Notes: generated by a model not told the origin, from the sequence alone. Positions 15,225-24,269 are shown, counted from the stretch's first letter. The stretch: 64,000 nucleotides of DNA from an uncultured Candidatus Saccharibacteria bacterium (GCA_937974295.1 CALBWN010000013.1:3654-67653); one strand, 5' to 3'. Program-made: numbers and translations.

Positions 15225-17342
15225 CTACAATCCGATCATCGTCAGATTAATCTTGCCGCGCTCATCGATGCCAGTGATCTTCACCTGCACGGTTTGGCCT
15301 TCTTGCACAACATCTGTCACCTTACCAACTCGGCCTTTAGCAAGCTTCGATATATGCACCATTCCGTCCACGCCAGGCAGGATGTTCACAAAGGCGCCAA
15401 AGTCCTTAATCGTCACCACGGTGCCAGTGTAGGTGCGGCCAACTTCGGGTTCTTCCACCAGGCTTTTAATCCAGGCCAGCGCCTTCTCGATCGCCTCACC
15501 ATTGGGGCTGGCAATGGTAATCAGGCCGTCTTCTTTAATATCCACCTCGGCGCCCGTTTCGTTAGTAATTTTATTGATGGTTTCACCGCCCTTACCAATG
15601 ACGGCACCAATTTTATCCGGGTTAATCTTGAGCTTTTCGATGCGCGGCGCATAGGGGCTGAGTTCTTTACGTGGGCCAGGCAGTACACTCAGCATGTGCT
15701 CCAGGATGTGGGCGCGGCCAGCCTTACTCTGCTCCAGCGCCTGGCGCAGCACCTGCACGGGCAGGCCATGTACCTTCATATCCATCTGCAGGGCGGTGAT
15801 ACCCTTGCTCGTACCCGTCACCTTAAAGTCCATGTCGCCGGCAAAGTCCTCGGCGTCGGCAATGTCGCTCAGTACGTAGGGTGTGTCGCCATCCATCATC
15901 AGGCCCATGGCAATACCGCTAACCGGGGCTTTGATGGGCACGCCAGCGTCCATCAGGGCCAAGCAGCTGCTACAGGTGGCCGCCATACTGGTGGAGCCGT
16001 TCTGGCTCATGATTTCTGTCACGCTGCGGATGGCATAGGGGAACTCTTCTTCGCTCGGTAGCACTGCCGTCAGAGCGCGCTCCGCCAGATACCCGTGGCC
16101 AATCTCGCGCCGGCCCGGGCTACCGAGGCGCTTGACCTCACCAACTGTATAACCCGGGGCGTTGTAGTGGTGCATATAGCGGCGCTCGCCTTCTGTCACC
16201 TCCATAGTATCGACCAGCTGCGCGTAGCTGAGCGGCGCTAGCGTCACAATATTCATCCCCTGCGTCACCCCGCGGGTAAACAGGCTGCTACCGTGGGTGC
16301 GTGGCAAGATCCCAACCTCGCTCGAGAGCGGACGGATCTCCGTCAGGGCGCGGCCATCGGGGCGGGTGCGCTCCTCCACAATGCCGCGGCGCACATCGTT
16401 GTGCAGCGCCAGGGTAAAGGCTTCGTCGTATTCATCACGCACCGCGGCGTATTCCTCGGCGTCAAGGCCCAGCTGCTCGGCCATGGCCTCGTGGAAGGCC
16501 CAGCGGATTTCGTTCACGACTTCATTGCGCTCGGGGTATGGGCGGCGGATTTTCTCGCCTAGTTTGCCATCAACCCATTGGTTGGCTACGGCTTGGATAT
16601 CTTCATTTGGCAAGACCAGCTCGTATTCCTGCGGCGCTGGCGCTACCTTATTGGCCAGCTCGCGCTGCAGTGCGATAGCCGGCTGCATGGCTTGGTGCGC
16701 CCAGGCAATTGCATCGACGATGACGTCCTCGGGCACTTCCTTAGCGCCAGCTTCTACCATGGTAATGCCGCGCTCAATGCCGGCCACCACCAGGTCAAGA
16801 TCGGACTGCTCGCGCTCCTCTGGGCTGAGGAAGGCTTTAAATTCACCATTCACCCGGCCCACGCGCAGGCCCGCCACTGGCCCATCAAACGGCGTGCCCG
16901 TTAGCATCAGGGCGCTGCTCGCGGCAACCATCGCCACCATATCGGGGCGGAAGCTTGGGTCCATGCTCAGCACGGTAGCCACCACCTGCACCTCCTGGCG
17001 GTAGCCTTTGGGGAAGAGCGGGCGGATCGGCCGGTCGATCAGGCGGCCAATCAGCACCGCTTCGTCGCTAGGCCGACCCTCGCGCTTAATAAAGCGGCTG
17101 CCGCTAATCTTGCCCGAGGCATAGAACTTCTCTTCGTAGTCGATACTGAGCGGGAAGTAATCCAGCGTCACCGGGCGGGTGCCCACCTGGGCCGTACCCA
17201 GCACCACCGTATCGCCGTACCGCACCAGCACACTAGCCGTCGAGCGAAAGCCAACGCGGTTCACCTCCAGGGTAAGGGGGCGGCCGCATAACTGCGTCGT
17301 CACAGCAAAGACGTCTTTGCCGCTTGGGTTAATAATACTCAT
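15225..17342 (-). CDS. pnp: Polynucleotide phosphorylase
   Basis: 3'-5' phosphorolytic exoribonuclease, a trimeric ring that degrades mRNA. 705 residues with the full family layout: RNase PH domain 1, an all-alpha linker domain, RNase PH domain 2, KH domain (about 555-615, with KIGAVIGKGGETI) and S1 domain (about 625-700, ending in GKINLTMIGL). Start at ATG 17342 with GGAG 6 nt upstream. rpsO, often adjacent to pnp in bacteria, is 4 kb away. No clear promoter: a TATACT near 17450 has only a weak -35. Acts with RNase J and oligoribonuclease, both also in this window. Confidence 0.96.
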   Translation of the reverse strand: MSIINPSGKDVFAVTTQLCGRPLTLEVNRVGFRSTASVLVRYGDTVVLGTAQVGTRPVTLDYFPLSIDYEEKFYASGKISGSRFIKREGRPSDEAVLIGRLIDRPIRPLFPKGYRQEVQVVATVLSMDPSFRPDMVAMVAASSALMLTGTPFDGPVAGLRVGRVNGEFKAFLSPEEREQSDLDLVVAGIERGITMVEAGAKEVPEDVIVDAIAWAHQAMQPAIALQRELANKVAPAPQEYELVLPNEDIQAVANQWVDGKLGEKIRRPYPERNEVVNEIRWAFHEAMAEQLGLDAEEYAAVRDEYDEAFTLALHNDVRRGIVEERTRPDGRALTEIRPLSSEVGILPRTHGSSLFTRGVTQGMNIVTLAPLSYAQLVDTMEVTEGERRYMHHYNAPGYTVGEVKRLGSPGRREIGHGYLAERALTAVLPSEEEFPYAIRSVTEIMSQNGSTSMAATCSSCLALMDAGVPIKAPVSGIAMGLMMDGDTPYVLSDIADAEDFAGDMDFKVTGTSKGITALQMDMKVHGLPVQVLRQALEQSKAGRAHILEHMLSVLPGPRKELSPYAPRIEKLKINPDKIGAVIGKGGETINKITNETGAEVDIKEDGLITIASPNGEAIEKALAWIKSLVEEPEVGRTYTGTVVTIKDFGAFVNILPGVDGMVHISKLAKGRVGKVTDVVQEGQTVQVKITGIDERGKINLTMIGL

Positions 17343-17501
17343 ACAGAGCTCCTTTCTTGCGGCAAGTAACAGGGGTGAACGCTCGCATTCATCATCTTCA
17401 TGCAAGCCCTCAACGCTATCACTGCCGCGTTAATATACTCCCCTTAGTATACCGCATTTTGGGATATACTGGTAGTGCTTCGTATCGGACAGCTTCAGAG
17501 T

Positions 17502-17783
17502 TTACACGCCATCTGAGTTGCTATGGTCAATTACCAAGCGCATCGTATCATCACCTTCATATGTAGTCTGCGATCCCTTGATAGAGAGAATGTTTCCACT
17601 ACCCTTGATTGCTGCGCTACCCACAAACCGCACATACGTTGCGCTCAGCCATTCGACACCACGTGGCATAACCGTAATTTCTTCGCCTTGATCCCCTATG
17701 ACAGCAAACGAGACGCCATTCTCCACTTTCTGTGGTTGGTCATAGATCATATACTCACTACGTCGAGAGAGCTCTTTCTCCAA
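17502..17783 (-). CDS. Small hypothetical protein, 93 residues
   Basis: Unrecognised. The frame opens with TTG at 17783, about 3 nt after the start predicted from a good promoter; an ATG at 17750 (MIYDQPQKVENG...) is the alternative. The product is beta-rich, with alternating hydrophobic residues (VSFAVIGDQGEEITVMPRGV, ATYVRFVGSAAIKG) and an acidic end, and could be a small beta-sandwich. No signal peptide or membrane helix. Promoter support makes it likely to be real. Confidence 0.5.
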   Translation of the reverse strand: MEKELSRRSEYMIYDQPQKVENGVSFAVIGDQGEEITVMPRGVEWLSATYVRFVGSAAIKGSGNILSIKGSQTTYEGDDTMRLVIDHSNSDGV

Positions 17784-17792
17784 AACAGCTTT

Positions 17793-17821
17793 ATATTAGC
17801 AAGTTATCCCAAGCTCGTCAA
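17793..17821 (-). promoter_or_regulatory. Promoter of the 93-residue gene
   Basis: TTGACG (17816-17821), 17 nt, TAATAT (17793-17798) with TGC before the -10. Confidence 0.6.
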
Positions 17822-18050
17822 TCAGCCCCTCGCCATAAGTATGCACAGCATAGTCCCGTCACCTCTGTCCTTCGCCCCTTTTCCCCATTACTCTATTCGG
17901 GTGGTGTGCAGCGACTAGTCGTAACAATAGTTGCCAGCCTTGATACAAGAGACCAAATAATCAGCCAAGGCCTGCTCTCACAACGCCAAGAGAAATAGTG
18001 AGAGTATAAAAATATGTGAGAATTGGTGGCATGTGCGACACACTTGTCGC

Positions 18051-19346
18051 TTATATCATCGTGTTGTCGTACCGGCTGCGGTTCTTCGCTTGGCGGCGCT
18101 TGCGGCCGACAAACCACCACCAGGCACCACCGCCACCAGCTGCAGCGAGAACTACTGCTACAGCGATGAGGATGATGATCGTCCAGTTGGGGCCTGCCTC
18201 TTGCTTGCGCACAGTGGGCTGCTGGCGCTTTTTGCTTGGCTGCGGCTTTTTCTTATCCTTCTTTTCGTCCTTTTTCTTGTCTTTGTCGTCTTTTTTCTTC
18301 TCTTCAGGCTTGGGGGCAGGTTTTGGTGCTGGTGTAGGTGCTGGTGCAGGCTGAGCCGTTACTTTCAGGCCAAAGGTGTCGGCGCAATCAGCCGTGAGCG
18401 GCGTGGCTGCACCCACTGGCACATTACCGCGCTGGATACTCCCCAGGCCGGCCAAGCCACCCAGCAAGGTAGATGAATCATTATATGGGTTGATATTTGG
18501 GTCTGCCTCCTCGGCTGGTGTGGTCGGGCCACGATCGGAGGTCGTATACACCCAGCCAGCATTGCGCTCGCGAGCCTTGGCTACCACCTGAGCTTGCTGC
18601 TCGTTGCTACCCACACTGTGGATGACGTGCCACATTTTGTAGGCGTTGGCTGGGTTTTTCTCGAAATTAGTGGCAGTTGGGTGGTTTAGATCATAGTAGC
18701 TATCGCTCAGGTAGCGCGCTGCCGAGGTCTCGGCATTCAAGAATACATCACCATAAGGCATGACGGACTCACCGAGGAAGCGCGTGCCTGCATTGTGGAT
18801 AACGATAGAGCCTGGGTGCTTGACCTTGACGTAGTTGTAGAGATTAGCCAGATAGCAAGTCTTTTGGCCACTGCTATGGTTGTCAGCTTCGTCGAAGAAT
18901 ATCCCCTTCACGTTGGGGTAGAGCGCATACCAGCGGTCGATCTCTGCTGCCACCTCAGCAATATTGCGCGTCTGGCGGCCATGCTTGACGTAGCCAATGT
19001 ATTTGACACCAAGCGAATCGAGTCGCGCCAGGGCCTTTACATAATCACTACTAACCGCCGTACCTGGCCCACTTGAGGGGTTAACCACTGCAAAGGGCAT
19101 CTTGCTCGAGACATTAGCCATATCATTCCAATACTGGTTGTTGCCACCCTGCATGGGGTAGCTATAGGCTGGCATCATGATGGACTGCTGCGGTGCCATA
19201 GCACTCACTTGCGGCGCAAGCAGCTGGCCCAGCACCGCCACAGCGGCCACAAACACCAGCACAGCCCGCCGTGCCTGCTGCATACTCCACCGCATTGCCA
19301 CACCCGTGGACGCCCGTGCTGCGTCTGTCACATCCTGCATAGTCAC
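18051..19346 (-). CDS. Surface-anchored spherulation-specific family 4 (spherulin-4) glycosidase
   Basis: Predicted surface polysaccharide hydrolase. A signal peptide (about residues 25-50, ending near SAMA) precedes a spherulin-4-type domain (about 55-300) with family motifs MMPAYSYP, FAVVNPSSGPG, VKYIGYVKHGRQTR and VKGIFFDEAD; the acidic residues of the last motif are the likely active site. A Pro/Lys-rich spacer (about 335-385) leads to a C-terminal membrane helix (about 388-412) and a basic tail, so the enzyme stays anchored. In fungi the related Sph3 cleaves galactosaminogalactan; the substrate here is unknown. GTG at 19346 lies 5 nt after a TATCAT -10; ATG at 19340 is the alternative. 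Architecture matches the GH16 protein at 35.2 kb. Confidence 0.82.
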   Translation of the reverse strand: MTMQDVTDAARASTGVAMRWSMQQARRAVLVFVAAVAVLGQLLAPQVSAMAPQQSIMMPAYSYPMQGGNNQYWNDMANVSSKMPFAVVNPSSGPGTAVSSDYVKALARLDSLGVKYIGYVKHGRQTRNIAEVAAEIDRWYALYPNVKGIFFDEADNHSSGQKTCYLANLYNYVKVKHPGSIVIHNAGTRFLGESVMPYGDVFLNAETSAARYLSDSYYDLNHPTATNFEKNPANAYKMWHVIHSVGSNEQQAQVVAKARERNAGWVYTTSDRGPTTPAEEADPNINPYNDSSTLLGGLAGLGSIQRGNVPVGAATPLTADCADTFGLKVTAQPAPAPTPAPKPAPKPEEKKKDDKDKKKDEKKDKKKPQPSKKRQQPTVRKQEAGPNWTIIILIAVAVVLAAAGGGGAWWWFVGRKRRQAKNRSRYDNTMI

Positions 19347-19351
19347 TCTCT

Positions 19352-19360
19352 ATGATAGCA
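19352..19360 (-). promoter_or_regulatory. Extended -10 of the spherulin-4 gene
   Basis: TGC-TATCAT on the minus strand (19352-19360), 5 nt from the GTG at 19346 and 11 nt from the ATG at 19340. -35 is weak. Confidence 0.4.
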
Positions 19361-19512
19361 TCTTTGTGTGCAAATGGGTATTATGTTGTGTATGTCACAA
19401 TGGTTTTGCGGAGACTTCCCTATTGTGGCACGTTACTTGCAAACTCAGTGGTATCAGTCTATTATCTCCATTACTTCATCCATATTAACTATAGAATGGA
19501 AGAATGAAGTGA

Positions 19513-20808
19513 TTACGCTTGCACAATACCGCGAAAGTATTCGTGCACAGCGCGTTGGTTCGCTTCGAGTACATTAGCCATATATTCAGCACCAAAGACC
19601 GTCGCAGCTGTGCCCCGGTCGAAGCAAAAGCCCGTCAGCCTGAGCGGAGCATACCCATCGCCAAACTGCCCCCACACCGTACCGGGCGGGAATTCAACAC
19701 CGCAGTACCGTACTGCATCGGCGGCAAGGAACGTATGCGCCCCATGTGTTTTGCTGATAAAGCGTTTGCCAGCTATGGCCGTCTCACTCATCACTGACCG
19801 ACTACTCATCATATATGCCTGAGCAAAGTACGCCTCAACATCTTTGCAGCCACCCTCACGGAGGCGCACTGCTTCGGTTGGCATAGGTAGATCGCTAGTG
19901 CGGTCGGCGCCACGAGTGGTGATTTGATTCAGCAAGGCAATCAAGACATCCGCCGCTGGCTCACCAGTTGACTGGAGCACTGCATGGTGCTCGTTATCTG
20001 CCACAAGGCGGCCCGTTTGGTCAGCCGCCATCTTGATGACCTCGCGCGACATCCAGGCATAAGCATTGCCATAACGGCTACCCCGCTCGGTAATGAGCTC
20101 CCGCTCAGCAGCATCCGCAAGACGCACACCACCAGCATCACAGGCATCCAGCAGCGCTCGCGCTGATGCGGTGTGGAGATATAGATGCTTGTCTGCATCA
20201 TTTTGCTCTTTGTAGCAGGCAAGCAGTGCCGTCCCATAGCATTGTAATGCACTATTGCCACCATCTTGCTGAACTCTACGCATCAAGACGCGGTCAATGT
20301 AGATGCTTGGGTCAAATACACCGATGGAGATCGTTGGGTTGCCAGCGTGCAAATCCTCAACACCACTTGTAATCTGGTACGCCACCTCTTGTACGCGCCG
20401 CATAGCTGGCGACTGCTGGTATGCATCTGCTACAGCCCGGCAAAATTCATCATCTGTCAGCCCATCATCCCGTCTTCGGCATAATGTGATGGTTCGCTGC
20501 TCGAGGATACGCGCCTTGTCTATCGTCTCGTCCACTGCAACGACTGCGCCATTTAGCAGTGGCACTACCTCCTCAGGTATCATATCTGCCGGGCTGCCAT
20601 CCACTAGATATTCCGCAACCTTATCCCCTGCTGCCATCGTCTCCAAATCTTGTGCAAACCGCTTTGCCATGCGCGCTGCTTTATCAACCACAAACTGCCG
20701 ACGCTCCTGCGCAAGCCGCTCAGCTGTACATAGTAGCTCCCTCGCTCTTTCGTGTGAGGAAGACATTGGCGAAGTCGTTTCAGCTGGTGGTTGTTTTTCT
20801 TGGCTCAT
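19513..20808 (-). CDS. Hypothetical soluble protein, 431 residues
   Basis: Not recognised. Its start is well supported: an extended promoter ends 6 nt before the ATG. No signal peptide or membrane helix. Residues 20-75 are strongly helical and charged, and the rest looks globular with scattered cysteines (including ERLA, TLCRRRDDG, ALQCYGTALLACYK). A compact C-terminal block (about 355-415: TFLAADAVRYCGVEFPPGTVWGQFGDGYAPLRLTG) may be a small beta domain. It lies in a cluster of lineage-specific soluble genes (19.5-22.7 kb) with individual promoters. Function unknown. Confidence 0.7.
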   Translation of the reverse strand: MSQEKQPPAETTSPMSSSHERARELLCTAERLAQERRQFVVDKAARMAKRFAQDLETMAAGDKVAEYLVDGSPADMIPEEVVPLLNGAVVAVDETIDKARILEQRTITLCRRRDDGLTDDEFCRAVADAYQQSPAMRRVQEVAYQITSGVEDLHAGNPTISIGVFDPSIYIDRVLMRRVQQDGGNSALQCYGTALLACYKEQNDADKHLYLHTASARALLDACDAGGVRLADAAERELITERGSRYGNAYAWMSREVIKMAADQTGRLVADNEHHAVLQSTGEPAADVLIALLNQITTRGADRTSDLPMPTEAVRLREGGCKDVEAYFAQAYMMSSRSVMSETAIAGKRFISKTHGAHTFLAADAVRYCGVEFPPGTVWGQFGDGYAPLRLTGFCFDRGTAATVFGAEYMANVLEANQRAVHEYFRGIVQA

Positions 20809-20814
20809 TATTGC

Positions 20815-20844
20815 ATGATAGCGTACAGTGGTTAGTTTTGTAAA
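20815..20844 (-). promoter_or_regulatory. Leaderless promoter of the 431-residue hypothetical gene
   Basis: TTTACA (20839-20844), 18 nt, TATCAT (20815-20820), 6 nt to the ATG at 20808. Confidence 0.6.
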
Positions 20845-20912
20845 GCATTGCGTATGCTATAGCAATGCTACCACTCCCTTGTGGTGGTGTTTTTCTATTT
20901 TTTAATGCAGCA

Positions 20913-21461
20913 CTAGCGAGAGGGTGGCTTGCTGCCCCGCAATTCGGCTACCGATACCATGGCTTTTAGGCTCTCAAGCTCACGGTTTGACGCATCGCGC
21001 ACACCAGTTGTTTCCGCTTCTTTCTGCCCTGGCTTGCGCGGTGGAAAGTACTCACACTGCACCCCCGTCACCGCTTTGTCTGGAGCTGTGAAATAGACCT
21101 GCTTGTTATTAGCCAAGGTAGTCTCATTCTCACCTTCACGAAGGATGGGCTGGAGCGTTATTTCTCGCCGGCCATCTCCGCTATCCCGCACTATAATGCG
21201 TATTGGCATGTTCAGATAGTGCGAATCAAATTCTGCTTGTTGTGGCAAATGCCTCTTGTTTTCGATATCACTGCCCTGGCCAAGCGAGCCATTCTCGCCA
21301 GCATCGTTTTTTTGCAATAGCGCACCCACCATCTTGTCGAAGGCTGCTACCCGTTCTTCTCTCTCGGCAACGGCAGCGGCACGATCTGCCTCATATCGTG
21401 AGGTAATTCCCTCTATACCCGCTGTACTAGCGGGTCGTGATGCTAATGTTAGTTCGCTCAT
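20913..21461 (-). CDS. Hypothetical protein, 182 residues
   Basis: Unrecognised soluble protein. GAGGAA lies 4 nt before the ATG and a TTGACA promoter is present. Residues 18-55 form a charged helix (RYEADRAAAVAEREERVAAFDKM), 60-150 look beta-rich (PIRIIVRDSGDGRREITLQPIL, KQVYFTAPDKAV), and a single Cys sits in VQCEYFPPRKPGQK. Separated from the leaderless gene upstream, so a separate unit. No function can be assigned. Confidence 0.65.
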   Translation of the reverse strand: MSELTLASRPASTAGIEGITSRYEADRAAAVAEREERVAAFDKMVGALLQKNDAGENGSLGQGSDIENKRHLPQQAEFDSHYLNMPIRIIVRDSGDGRREITLQPILREGENETTLANNKQVYFTAPDKAVTGVQCEYFPPRKPGQKEAETTGVRDASNRELESLKAMVSVAELRGSKPPSR

Positions 21462-21496
21462 ATATTCCTCTTATTCAAGATTGTTTGTAGGATTAT

Positions 21497-21525
21497 ATCG
21501 TACACATTTTTAGGTGGTGTGTCAA
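21497..21525 (-). promoter_or_regulatory. Promoter of the 182-residue gene
   Basis: TTGACA (21520-21525), 17 nt, TACGAT (21497-21502); a TATAAT (21492-21497) overlaps but is too far from the -35. Confidence 0.5.
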
Positions 21526-21620
21526 TAGACGCTCGCTTGACTCTTAATCTCCACTCTCACCAGTGGAGATATCGAGCACACCCTGCCATCATAATTCGCT
21601 GTACTACTACCCCACCACCA

Positions 21621-21646
21621 AAAAACCTCCCCAATAAGTGGGGAGA
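21621..21646 (-). terminator. rpsO terminator
   Basis: Stem CTCCCC / GGGGAG with a following TTTTTT on the minus strand, 20 nt after the rpsO stop. Confidence 0.8.
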
Positions 21647-21667
21647 TCTCTATCTCGTAGCGGGCGC

Positions 21668-21934
21668 TTATTTGCGCAAGCCGAGGGTTTCGAGCGTTGC
21701 TTTGTAGGCATCAAAGTTCGTCCGCTCAAGGTAGCGGAGCAGCCGCTTACGCCGGCCGACCATTTGCTTGAGGCCACGACGAGCCATGTTGTCGTGCTTG
21801 TTGGACTTAAGGTGTTCGGTCACCTCTTTGATACGAGCCGTCAAGATAGACACCTGCGCCTGTGGGCTGCCGACGTCGTTCTTGCTGACCTGAGTCAAAG
21901 CAATCGCTTTCGCTTTGTTATCCTTAGTAATCAT
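21668..21934 (-). CDS. rpsO: 30S ribosomal protein uS15
   Basis: 88 residues, the normal length for S15, which binds the 16S rRNA three-way junction early in 30S assembly. Family blocks are visible: GSPQAQVSILTARI, HLKSNKHDNMARRGLKQMVGRRKRLLRYL, ending in LGLRK. Unusual for a ribosomal protein gene, it has no Shine-Dalgarno site: a near-consensus promoter (TTGACA-17-TACAAT with TGC) ends 8 nt before the ATG, so the mRNA should be leaderless or nearly so. That would also remove the leader pseudoknot through which S15 autoregulates in E. coli. Monocistronic, with its own terminator. Confidence 0.96.
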   Translation of the reverse strand: MITKDNKAKAIALTQVSKNDVGSPQAQVSILTARIKEVTEHLKSNKHDNMARRGLKQMVGRRKRLLRYLERTNFDAYKATLETLGLRK

Positions 21935-21942
21935 ACTGGTGT

Positions 21943-21971
21943 ATTGTAGCAGGAGGACGGCGCAGTGTCAA
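21943..21971 (-). promoter_or_regulatory. rpsO promoter (leaderless)
   Basis: TTGACA (21966-21971), 17 nt, TACAAT (21943-21948) with TGC; 8 nt from the -10 to the ATG at 21934. Confidence 0.75.
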
Positions 21972-21979
21972 TGTAGACG

Positions 21980-22732
21980 CTAGCGACAGAGTACATCATG
22001 GGCGCTAGTGATATCGGAAAGTCCCTCGTCTGCACCCTCCTGCACAAAGCCAAGACGTATTATTTCTTTTATGAATCGTCTCTCGTCATCATTGTTTGTC
22101 AAGCAACGCGCAAGATTATATGTATCATAGAACGCTGTCTTGATAGCAGGATATGCTTCGGCCAATGCGCTGAGTTCTCCTTTTGCGATATCTGTCATTG
22201 CGTAATGTTTTTCGTACAACTTAGCATACAAGCCGCGGACAAGGCCAACCTCAGGTAATACCGCCTCGGCACGAATCAGCGCTGGCGTCGCACTATGGTA
22301 GAGATTGACAAAATCAACACCATCCTTAGACTCAAGTAGTGTCGCATCAACCTTTGGAACACGGAGGCGGGCACGGAGATTGTTTGGGTCTCTTGTGTCG
22401 TGTGGATCATGGTCAAGAAAGGTATTCCAGAAATCTTCCTCATCCTCATATGGCGAAGTGCGGTCCATTACGCTATCTAACTCTGGCCATCCCCAATGCC
22501 TGTTTACCTCGTCTATAGCAGCTATGTCTGCACCTTTGCGCTGTTTTGCTTCTGCAAGCATGAGTGGCTGCACTCTGCCACCAAGCGGCTCATAGCCTTT
22601 TATACGCTCATCAATTGTCGCAGCAATTTCTTCTAACTCCTGCGTCAATCGCTCATACTCATCTGGCTGCCGCTCAGGTGCTTTACCACCAATAATTGTT
22701 ATTTTACTAAGAAGTTCACCATGATCTATCAT
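21980..22732 (-). CDS. Hypothetical soluble protein, 250 residues
   Basis: Unrecognised. The start is fixed by an extended -10 box 6 nt before the ATG. Acidic and helical, with no signal or membrane segment. Residues 22-50 form a charged helix (DEYERLTQELEEIAATIDERI); an acidic, Trp-containing middle (HWGWPELDSV, EDFWNTFLDHDPHDTRDPNN) and a helical C-terminal half (130-240) follow. Codon use looks more AT-rich than in neighbouring housekeeping genes. Stop lies 9 nt before the rpsO -35 box. Confidence 0.65.
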   Translation of the reverse strand: MIDHGELLSKITIIGGKAPERQPDEYERLTQELEEIAATIDERIKGYEPLGGRVQPLMLAEAKQRKGADIAAIDEVNRHWGWPELDSVMDRTSPYEDEEDFWNTFLDHDPHDTRDPNNLRARLRVPKVDATLLESKDGVDFVNLYHSATPALIRAEAVLPEVGLVRGLYAKLYEKHYAMTDIAKGELSALAEAYPAIKTAFYDTYNLARCLTNNDDERRFIKEIIRLGFVQEGADEGLSDITSAHDVLCR

Positions 22733-22738
22733 ATATCA

Positions 22739-22767
22739 AGTATGACAGTAGTAGGACTATGAGTCAA
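22739..22767 (-). promoter_or_regulatory. Leaderless promoter of the 250-residue gene
   Basis: TTGACT (22762-22767), 17 nt, CATACT (22739-22744) preceded by TGT; 6 nt to the ATG at 22732. Confidence 0.65.
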
Positions 22768-22780
22768 ATCGAGGGGTTTG

Positions 22781-23479
22781 TCACCACCCCACCCGCACAC
22801 TATACCGCGCCGTCTGCCCCGGCACTAGCACTGTGGCACGAGACGGGCTATCGGCGAAGGAGTTGCCGCTATGCGTTGGCTCAACACAGAGGTATGGGCC
22901 CAACTCATCCGTCCAAACCGCCCAGCAAGGTAATCCCTCACTTTGCAGCGTAATGGTGCGCCGGCCCGTCGCTAGCTGGCGCGTGAGCCCATCAACGAAG
23001 ATCGTATCGGCGAGTGGCGTAAGGTCGGCTAATGGCTGGCCATCCAGCACGAGCGTGCCATCATACGCAAAATACGGGTGGAAGGCTGGCGCCACGAGGA
23101 GCTCCTCCTCACCAACATTCGCCAGTGTGAGCTGCATTGCAAGCTGGTGCTCCGCCACTGTATACACCAAGCGAGACTCCAGCCCAGCATAAGCATCACT
23201 CCCCTGCAGCATGAGCTCCACTCGGTCGCTGGTGTGCTCCACCACCTGCCACTGGCTGGTGCGGCCAAAACCATGCTGCGCCAAGCCACTCGCTCCGCCC
23301 GGGCCAAAGTTGGGCAGGCAAACATGGCAGCCACCGCGCGTTTTGCGCTCGCCATCAGAGGTCGTGAGCTGCTGCAGTGGGTAGAATACATCCCCATGCT
23401 TGTCAGTCAGGCTGGTGATATACGCGCCGCTTGTCGTGATAGTTGCGGCGGTCGTGCCAGTGTGTAGCGTGATGTTCAT
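22781..23479 (-). CDS. Aldose 1-epimerase / hexose-phosphate mutarotase family protein
   Basis: Interconverts the alpha and beta anomers of aldoses or hexose phosphates. 232 residues of galactose-mutarotase-like beta-sandwich. Catalytic residues in family context: His69 in AQHGFGR, His134 in APAFHPYFAYDG, and Glu200 in LCVEPTHSGN. Shorter than GalM (about 340), closer to the YeaD/glucose-6-phosphate 1-epimerase group. SD GAGGAG lies 6 nt before the ATG. The truB stop is 35 nt upstream, so both may share a transcript from the leaderless truB promoter. Confidence 0.85.
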   Translation of the reverse strand: MNITLHTGTTAATITTSGAYITSLTDKHGDVFYPLQQLTTSDGERKTRGGCHVCLPNFGPGGASGLAQHGFGRTSQWQVVEHTSDRVELMLQGSDAYAGLESRLVYTVAEHQLAMQLTLANVGEEELLVAPAFHPYFAYDGTLVLDGQPLADLTPLADTIFVDGLTRQLATGRRTITLQSEGLPCWAVWTDELGPYLCVEPTHSGNSFADSPSRATVLVPGQTARYSVRVGW

Positions 23480-23514
23480 CGGTTGCTCCTCGCTTCTTTA
23501 TTCATTGTGTATGG

Positions 23515-24219
23515 CTAATCAACAATTCCAAAATCCTGCAGCTGCTGCGCCTCTGCCACTGACCAATCGGCAATTGCTGTACGCCGCAGCGCCGCGCAGT
23601 ACGCCCCCGTGCCAAGCTGCCTGCCAATATCCACCGCCAGGCTGCGGATATACGTACCACTACTCACCCGCGTGCGAATGACGAGCCGTGGATACTGATA
23701 CTCCAGCACCTCCAGCGAGTGGATCGTAATGGTGCGCTCTGGCAGCTCTACTTCTTTGCCATCACGCGCGAGCTTATAGGCTCGCTGGCCGTTGATCTTG
23801 ATGGCACTAAAGATCGGTGGCCGCTGGCGAATCTGGCCAGTAAAGCGCTGCAGCACCGCATCGAGCTGCTGGCGTGATGGCGGTGCGATGGGCATCTCGG
23901 CATCGTCTGGCACATACGGCGCTATCTCCCCTTCTGGGTCGCCTGTGGTGCTGGTTTGGCCCAGGATGATCGTTGCTTCGTACGTCTTGTCGAGCTTGGT
24001 GTAGCGCATGGCATTGCGGCACTCCGTGCCCGTCACCAGGAGCAAAAGGCCCGTTGCAAAGGGGTCGAGCGTACCACAGTGCCCCACCTTCACCTTCTTG
24101 CCAGCCTGCTGGCTCAGCACCCGCCGCACCCGCGCCACCACCCCAAAGCTCGTCATACCAGCTGGCTTGTCGATATGGAGAATGCGATCGTATGATGAAT
24201 CAGATGTTTGGTGCGTCAT
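23515..24219 (-). CDS. truB: tRNA pseudouridine(55) synthase
   Basis: Makes pseudouridine 55 in the T-loop of tRNAs. 234 residues. N-terminal IDKPAGMTSFGVV block, catalytic Asp in HCGTLDPFATGLLLL, then TYEATIILGQTSTTGDPEGE, RQRPPIFSAIKINGQRAYKLAR and the C-terminal SSGTYIRSLAVDIGRQLG, all standard. The C-terminal PUA domain of longer TruB proteins is missing. Start at ATG 24219, 6 nt after TGC-TATACT; longer starts would run through the promoter and an upstream terminator. The leaderless arrangement is the same as at polA and the kinase gene at 38042. Confidence 0.94.
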   Translation of the reverse strand: MTHQTSDSSYDRILHIDKPAGMTSFGVVARVRRVLSQQAGKKVKVGHCGTLDPFATGLLLLVTGTECRNAMRYTKLDKTYEATIILGQTSTTGDPEGEIAPYVPDDAEMPIAPPSRQQLDAVLQRFTGQIRQRPPIFSAIKINGQRAYKLARDGKEVELPERTITIHSLEVLEYQYPRLVIRTRVSSGTYIRSLAVDIGRQLGTGAYCAALRRTAIADWSVAEAQQLQDFGIVD

Positions 24220-24225
24220 GTGGTT

Positions 24226-24234
24226 AGTATAGCA
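24226..24234 (-). promoter_or_regulatory. truB leaderless promoter (extended -10)
   Basis: TGC-TATACT on the minus strand, 6 nt to the ATG at 24219. The -35 region lies in the U-tract side of the terminator at 24243-24269 and is weak. Confidence 0.55.
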
Positions 24235-24242
24235 TGACGGAG

Positions 24243-24269
24243 CAAAAAACCAGCCGCGAGGGGCTGGTT
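24243..24269 (-). terminator. Terminator of the DHH-like gene
   Basis: Stem AACCAGCC / GGCTGGTT (24248-24255, 24262-24269) followed by TTTTTT on the minus strand; overlaps the truB promoter region. Confidence 0.8.

Noticed and set aside
14859..16061. A 400-codon plus-strand frame opposite pnp
   Set aside because: Antisense shadow of PNPase and the P/Q-rich gene; composition is unlike a protein and there is no promoter or SD site.
20866..20903. Plus-strand hairpin with T-runs
   Set aside because: Looks like a terminator but no plus-strand gene ends there; probably fortuitous or part of the 3' region of a neighbouring minus-strand unit.
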